A stretch of DNA of 64,000 bases from Pseudofabraea citricarpa (Eukaryota > Ascomycota > Leotiomycetes > Helotiales > Dermateaceae). The stretch covers positions 930,001-994,000 of the forward strand of contig JAPWGK010000019.1 in the NCBI GenBank assembly GCA_029641185.1, given 5' to 3'. Below are positions 58,992 to 64,000 of the stretch, in pieces. A model generated the notes under the pieces. That model had not been told where the DNA came from. It saw nothing but the letters and a program-made list of their open reading frames with translations, and made no database searches. A program made the position numbers and the translations under genes. Within the stretch, counting starts at the first letter, position 1, and each line of letters opens with the position of its first letter.

Positions 58992-60423
58992 ATGAAAATG
59001 AAAGCCGGACATGTATTCATAGGCTGGGCTATACCGTTCATCTTGTTTTTCAACGTTCGGGCAAACTCAGTCTGTCCAGACTGCAGGCCTGTGGAGTTTC
59101 AGATAAGCCCAGGTCAGAAATTTTACCCAATCAACTAGATAGCACTGACATCATGAGATACAGGTTTTGCGATTGACTTAAACTTAGACTATGGGTATTT
59201 GATTCATGGGATACTTCGGACAGTTTACTAAGACTCCCTACAGAACCGCCGCTCTCTTGTTTCGGAATGGCACGAACGTTGATATAGCTAAGATTGAAGG
59301 ATCCAAGGCTTATCGCAATGCCATGTTACTGATCGCCGAAGATTCTAATCGTGTTGAAGCAAGGTTGGAGTCAAACTTGTGAGGACGCTTAACCCATCTT
59401 TTATCTTCGTGGTTCTTGCTCATATGAGTTATCATTAGACCACCAATCGAGCAGGAGCTTCCTGAAGAAGTCGTAGTATTGCTACCAATCTCGTGGAATC
59501 TCACTCCATTCCGTGTCGCTCGGCGTCTCAAACAAGAAGTGCAACAATACTTCCCGTCGCTGCGATCACCGCCAAGAGCATCAACAGACCCATGGATTCT
59601 CGCCATAGCCGGCATGCTATCGCAGTTGAAAGATGAAACAAGTAGAATACATTCCCTGAAATACAATAATATTATTTTGTCGCTACCTGATTTCCGCACG
59701 AAGGAGCATATCAATCGCTTCAAGATCGCCTGTCGAGAAGTAGGACTTCAAGGGTTCGGTTGGGATGGAGATCGTCTCACAACTACCGCTTCTCTTGCGG
59801 CTCTCGAGTACTACGGTATCACAACTTGTAATGAGTATGATGATTGGCCATACTTAGATGGGAAAGTGCCTAAACCTCCACTCGGTAAGTGCCTTTTGTT
59901 ATCGCCGTGAAGCTTGTTCTTTGCTTATTCTGTAGATCCATACTGTGAGGCTGCATCGAAAATCAAAAACATGTTATCGATCTCATACACCAGAGCTAGT
60001 TTGGAAACGACTCTGATGAGAAGAGACTCGGGTTACACAGAGATAGTGCACTCTCACGAGCATGTCCATCTCGGGGCCGATTCAACATCCTGCTTATATA
60101 ACAAAAAGATGTATTGGAAATTAGTTCACGAAGCGATCAAAGGGTCAATTCAGGGGAACAAAATTGATTATCTATTAATTCGAGGGTCTCATACCGAGGA
60201 AGAACAACTTTGGAGAATTTTCAAGAAGGAGCTCGAGAAGAATGTTTGGCAAAAAGCGCTATCGATAAAGAGAGAAGGGTTCAGATCTGAAAAAAGGGAG
60301 AGAAATGATTCCTTTGCAGCTACAAGGGGAGCAGCAGAATACGCAAGGCGTGGTATGATGGATGATTTTCATGCTTGCTGGATACCGGATCATTGTCCTC
60401 GCCCGGAACAGGAAGATAGATGA
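58992..60423 (+). CDS. Secretory protein with Hsp70/actin-like ATPase-fold signature (small)
   Basis: Model: 58992..59112, 59164..59194, 59244..59378, 59439..59884, 59936..60423, 406 residues, five exons including one of 31 nt. The N-terminus is a signal peptide (VFIGWAIPFILFFNVRANS). Right after it comes FAIDLNLDYGTAALLFRNGT, formed across two introns. It resembles the phosphate-1 loop of Hsp70/actin ATPases (GIDLGTTYS.V..). EQELPEEVVVLLPISWNLTP and RLTTTASLAALEYYGI also fit the fold. The protein is shorter than Hsp70 (about 640) and has no substrate-binding domain; the canonical G-T-T is changed to N-L-D-Y. The C-terminus ends HCPRPEQEDR, without an ER-retention signal. It may be a degenerate or specialised member of fungal Hsp70-like families. 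Assignment is tentative. Confidence 0.62.
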
Positions 60424-61029
60424 CTAGAATAAGGGAATTGTGATATCAGTAGTGGCTTGTTTAATATAAGTGAGCCTGAATATAAGGAATCGAAGTCGCC
60501 TACTTAACTCCACTTGCTGTCATGGAAGCTAGCAGAAGTGATTGGAAAAGCTGGACCACTTGTATTAGTTCAAGGGCATTGTTTGAAAATAAAACCCTTT
60601 TGTCGCTGTCCTGTCTACGGACCCTGAATCGGTCCTTGTACCCCTTAGTACATATTTACCGACACTTGAATCAACTCGAAACTTTTTAAATAGTATAATA
60701 CTCATATAATTGTAACTAATATCATAACTCAAAGTATTTCCAAAGGATATCTAGGCTCGGTTAACTTATTCCGATAATTAGATATAGCTGAGAAAGCTAA
60801 ATAGAAATTGATTTAGAAAGCGATTTTTCTAACCTGGATGCTATATTCATTTCAAATGTGTGAGTCACAGTAGTAATAGGAAGACACAAAGTTAAAACCT
60901 TTCAAATCTTTGTTACTTTATTCTTGTATAACATTAAATTATATATGTATGTTTATGTCTAACCCAGAAGCTTAAGACCATAATCTCGTTTAAGCCTCCG
61001 TCGCCTGAGCACATATTTGTCCCCGCTGT
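60424..61029. other. AT-rich convergent spacer
   Basis: Lies between the 3' ends of two convergent genes. No coding sequence or repeat of note was recognised; it should contain both terminators. Confidence 0.55.
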
Positions 61030-64000
61030 CTATCTATGCTTTGCTACAAGCTCCTGAATCTGCTGAAGCATGTCCAATATTCTATAAGGTTTGGTAATCA
61101 CATCATCCTGTTTTATAAGTCAGCTAATTTAACATAGAAACGTGGCGCCTTAGGTTTTTACCATGCCAGCCTCAAGAGTGGACGATATTTGGTCCTTTCT
61201 TGCATTTGCTGTCACTGCTATAACGGGCACATGGCCCTTGATATCACCCTTTTCCTGTAGCTCCCGAATTCTCTTCACACAAGCAATGCCGTCCATAACA
61301 GGCATTTCAAGGTCTAAATCATTGTTAACATCGGTTGTCGCAAGCGATTCTTTTCACTAACCCATTAAGACAACAGACAAACTGTAACCATTTTCTTTAT
61401 TTTCCCAGTATTTAGACTCACGAATGAATTCCAGAGCTTCCTCTCCATGATTGGCCACATTCACTACGTGGCCAGCATTTCTCAACTGCTTAGACACAAC
61501 CTTCTGGTTAACAAGGTTATCTTCAACTACCAAGATGTAAAGTCCAGTATCTGGTTTTTGTCCTTGTGAAACTGAGCTATTTGTGACAGCCTGGACCTCC
61601 ACGTTAGGCATCTGCATTGCATTTTGCAAGGCTGTTATTTCAACCCCGCATGCTTCGCGTAGAGCATCTTGTCGAATGAGCAGTTGAAAATCTGTTTTGG
61701 TGGAGTTGTCTTTGGATGGGTCAGTTTTACGAGTCTTGATATAGAATTCAAATGTGCTGCCTTTTCCAGCCTCGGAAGCCACACCAATCTGCCCACCCTG
61801 CATTTCTGCCAGTTGACGAGATATGAATAATCCCAATCCCGATCCTCCATATTGAACATGCGTCTTTGGAGATGCTTGCTGGAATAGTCTAAATAGATTC
61901 TCTCTCTCTTCTTCCTCGAGGCCTCTCCCTGTATCTTTGACTGAGATGGTCAGGTATATTATTTCGCCATCCCCCCATTCTGAGCCAATAGTTTGGTCTT
62001 TGTTGGTCCTGCTTTTCGGTATGTATTCGATTCCATGATGCAGCTCTAAAGGTGAGATAGAAGTAGCGCCTATGGAGACCTCTATTCTCCGAAGTGACTG
62101 AGTTCGTGTGAATTTGATGGCGTTGGTCATGAGGTTGATAAAAACCTGTAGAACTCGACTTGGATCCAAAAGTGTCCATCTAACCCGCAGTAAGCCTAGG
62201 GAATCTAGTTCATTAAAATCGAGAGTAGTATCTGCACTCTTGAGTTCTGCCTCAAACATCTTCAACGCAGTGCGAATCAGCTGAACGGGTTCAGAGGGTT
62301 CGGGGCATATCACCAACAGGTCCGAGTCAAGTCGCGATAATGTAAGGATGTCGTCAATGATTCGTTTTTGGTGCATGGCGCAATATATGATCGTCTCGGC
62401 AGCCTCGAGAGCATCGCTCAGTAACTGTGGAGGTTGCACTGGGTTTGCGACCTCGCTAGATATACCCAAGCCAGCAGGAATCTGATGGTTTGTCTGGTTT
62501 GGGCCAACCAAAGACCAATAACTATTCAGAGCGGTAATAATCTCATCTGCACAGCCTATCAGAGCTGACAGTGGATTTCTCATCTCATGGGAAGTCATCT
62601 GAATTGGCATTAGATACTAAGTAGGTTACGAGAGAACAGGGTTTGATCGGGCTTACATCAATGAATTTTTCCTGTTGTTGCTGCATGGTGATTGCTTCGT
62701 TCATCCGATTCCTCAATTGAGCCTCTTTCCATTTAAGCTCACTAATATCTGCGATACATGACATAACACTTTTCACATTCCCACATTCATCCAGATCAGC
62801 ATACAGATTGAGCAAGAGATGTGTGTCGGTATATTGTGGATTTCCGTACAAGTCTAAGTCCGGTGCTCTCCATGGCCGTCGTACTGCTGTTTGCACACTA
62901 ACAGATTCCTTAGAAGTTATCAGTTGACTCCAGGCACCAGTTACTTTTTCGAACTCTCCCTCAACAAGTACCATCCTCCAGTCCATTTGATTAGCCCCAA
63001 CTTCAAGCATTGTAAGCTCTCGCCAAAGCTCATTTGCAGATAGAGCAAATCCACTTTCCTCTAGAATCGCAAGACCTATGGGAGCACGTGCTGCAAATCT
63101 GGTGAACTTCTCTTCGGCATCTGATAACTGCCTTGAAATTCTGGCCTTATCCACAGCCTCTTGTTGAGCTTCATATAAGCGTCGTTCAACCTCTTTCTTT
63201 AAGAGTATAGTAGACACTTGTGGCGTTGTAACCTGTTCGGTCAGTAGAGTGATGAATTGTTGATAATCCTCGTTATATGGTCGTACAGGACTCAGAACAA
63301 TCACAAGAAAAGCCAGGCATTGTGTAGATGTTGTAGGCCGAATCGGACAGACGACAACCGAGGAAGGAGTGACAGAAAGTCCGCGCCATTCTAATGATGA
63401 AAAAGCAGCCTTCACATCCTCTGGGATGGGTTCAAAAAGTGGTTGGTGGCTATAGCCAACCTTTCGAAACAGCAAAGATAACCAGGAGTCGTTCCCATCC
63501 ATTATTTTAACAGCGGTAGGCGCAAGCAAGTGCCCATCTGGAACACCTATCGCTTCTTCCAAATTACAAGAGAGGGGCTCAAGGATGGTTGGATTATGAT
63601 TTAAAGGACGATACTCAGAAACACTGTAGAGAAGAGCCATTGGAATCTCCTTTTCGGCGCTCTTAAGCCCTTGCATCATGTTCGACCAGACCTCTTCAAT
63701 TGTTTTCGCTTCAGAAACTTGCGTACTCAGAAGTTGGATAGTCGAAGCTCTTCGTTCAGAGATAGTTTTACTGGTAGTCTCAATGACAGTAGCGTGCGAG
63801 CCAACGATGAAACCTTCGTTGCCAACAATGGGGACGAATTTCCAGCTAAAGTAGCCTTCTTCAAGGAAGCCTCGTCTTTGAATCATCACTGCGGCATCTT
63901 CCTCTACAACTGTCCTCCCAGTTTCTCGTTGGTTTGAGAGAAGATTCTCAAAATGGGTCCAAAACTCGGCAAAATGTATCTTGGGATCTTGACCCTGAAG
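61030..64000 (-). CDS. Hybrid histidine kinase (PAS-HisKA-HATPase-REC), 5' end outside the window
   Basis: Two-component hybrid sensor kinase; phosphate passes from His to Asp and on to a phosphotransfer protein. Visible exons: complement(61030..61107, 61162..61313, 61362..62598, 62657..64000), 936 residues, with the frame open to the right edge. The visible N-terminus is PAS/GAF-like (IQRRGFLEEGYFSWKFVPI). A second PAS-like region starts near ARAPIGLAILEESGFA. The phospho-acceptor box is SHEMRNPLSAL. HATPase boxes are NLMTNAIKF (N), DTGRGL (G1) and GGSGLGLFISRQL (G2). The REC domain has VVEDN, LMDLEMPVMDG (phospho-Asp, split by an intron), VTANAR and ITKPY. All key residues are intact. The stimulus is unknown; PAS-type hybrid kinases in fungi sense stress, light or redox. 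Confidence 0.93.

Noticed and set aside
1..64000. tRNA genes, CRISPR arrays, transposons and telomeric repeats
   Set aside because: I looked for B-box-like GGTTCGAAT signals, regularly spaced palindromic repeats, transposase or reverse-transcriptase motifs, and TTAGGG arrays, and saw none. A telomere-binding protein is encoded here but the locus is not telomeric by sequence.

Overview
The window is fungal nuclear DNA. Nearly every gene has 41-110 nt GT-AG introns with CTRAY branch points close to the acceptor. The protein families (TRFH/Myb telomere factor, GDT1, 2EXR, TRI12-type MFS pumps, highly reducing PKS, hybrid histidine kinase) point to a filamentous ascomycete (Pezizomycotina). A Leotiomycete is my guess, but that rank is inference. 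I found no tRNA, rRNA, CRISPR or recognisable transposon. The gene models below were spliced by hand and the reading frame was checked for each one.

The left part (1-20 kb) looks like conserved core genome with long gene-free spacers: a TRF-like telomere-repeat-binding protein (-), a GDT1-type Golgi Ca/Mn transporter (+), an L-rhamnose mutarotase-like protein (+) tail-to-tail with a mitochondrial thioredoxin-like protein (-), an MFS transporter with a very long central loop (+), and a Ded1/Vasa-like DEAD-box helicase (+). The helicase leader carries two different tandem repeats. A 2EXR protein and a nucleoside 2-deoxyribosyltransferase-like protein follow (20.7-22.8 kb).

The middle and right part (23-56 kb) is an accessory region that looks like a secondary-metabolite neighbourhood. 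It holds three MFS exporters on the minus strand (22.9-29.9 kb), an FAD monooxygenase and a cytochrome P450 (30.4-34.1 kb, +), a secreted DUF5695-like protein and a secreted M14 carboxypeptidase (34.3-39.5 kb, -), a fourth MFS protein, an unrecognised protein, an FtmOx1/AsqJ-like Fe(II)/2-oxoglutarate dioxygenase, and a seven-exon, 2178-residue polyketide synthase (46.97-53.83 kb, -). An unrecognised membrane protein lies just upstream of the PKS. The PKS has intact KS, AT, KR and ACP signatures. Its DH has lost the catalytic His and its ER has lost the nucleotide-binding glycine loop. The simplest prediction is a chain reduced only to the hydroxyl level, then oxidised by the dioxygenase, P450 and/or flavoenzyme and exported by MFS pumps. 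No pathway-specific regulator and no chain-release enzyme was recognised.

The right edge (57-64 kb) holds a kinase-fold protein, a small Hsp70/actin-fold-like protein with a signal peptide, and the 3' part of a hybrid histidine kinase that runs off the window.
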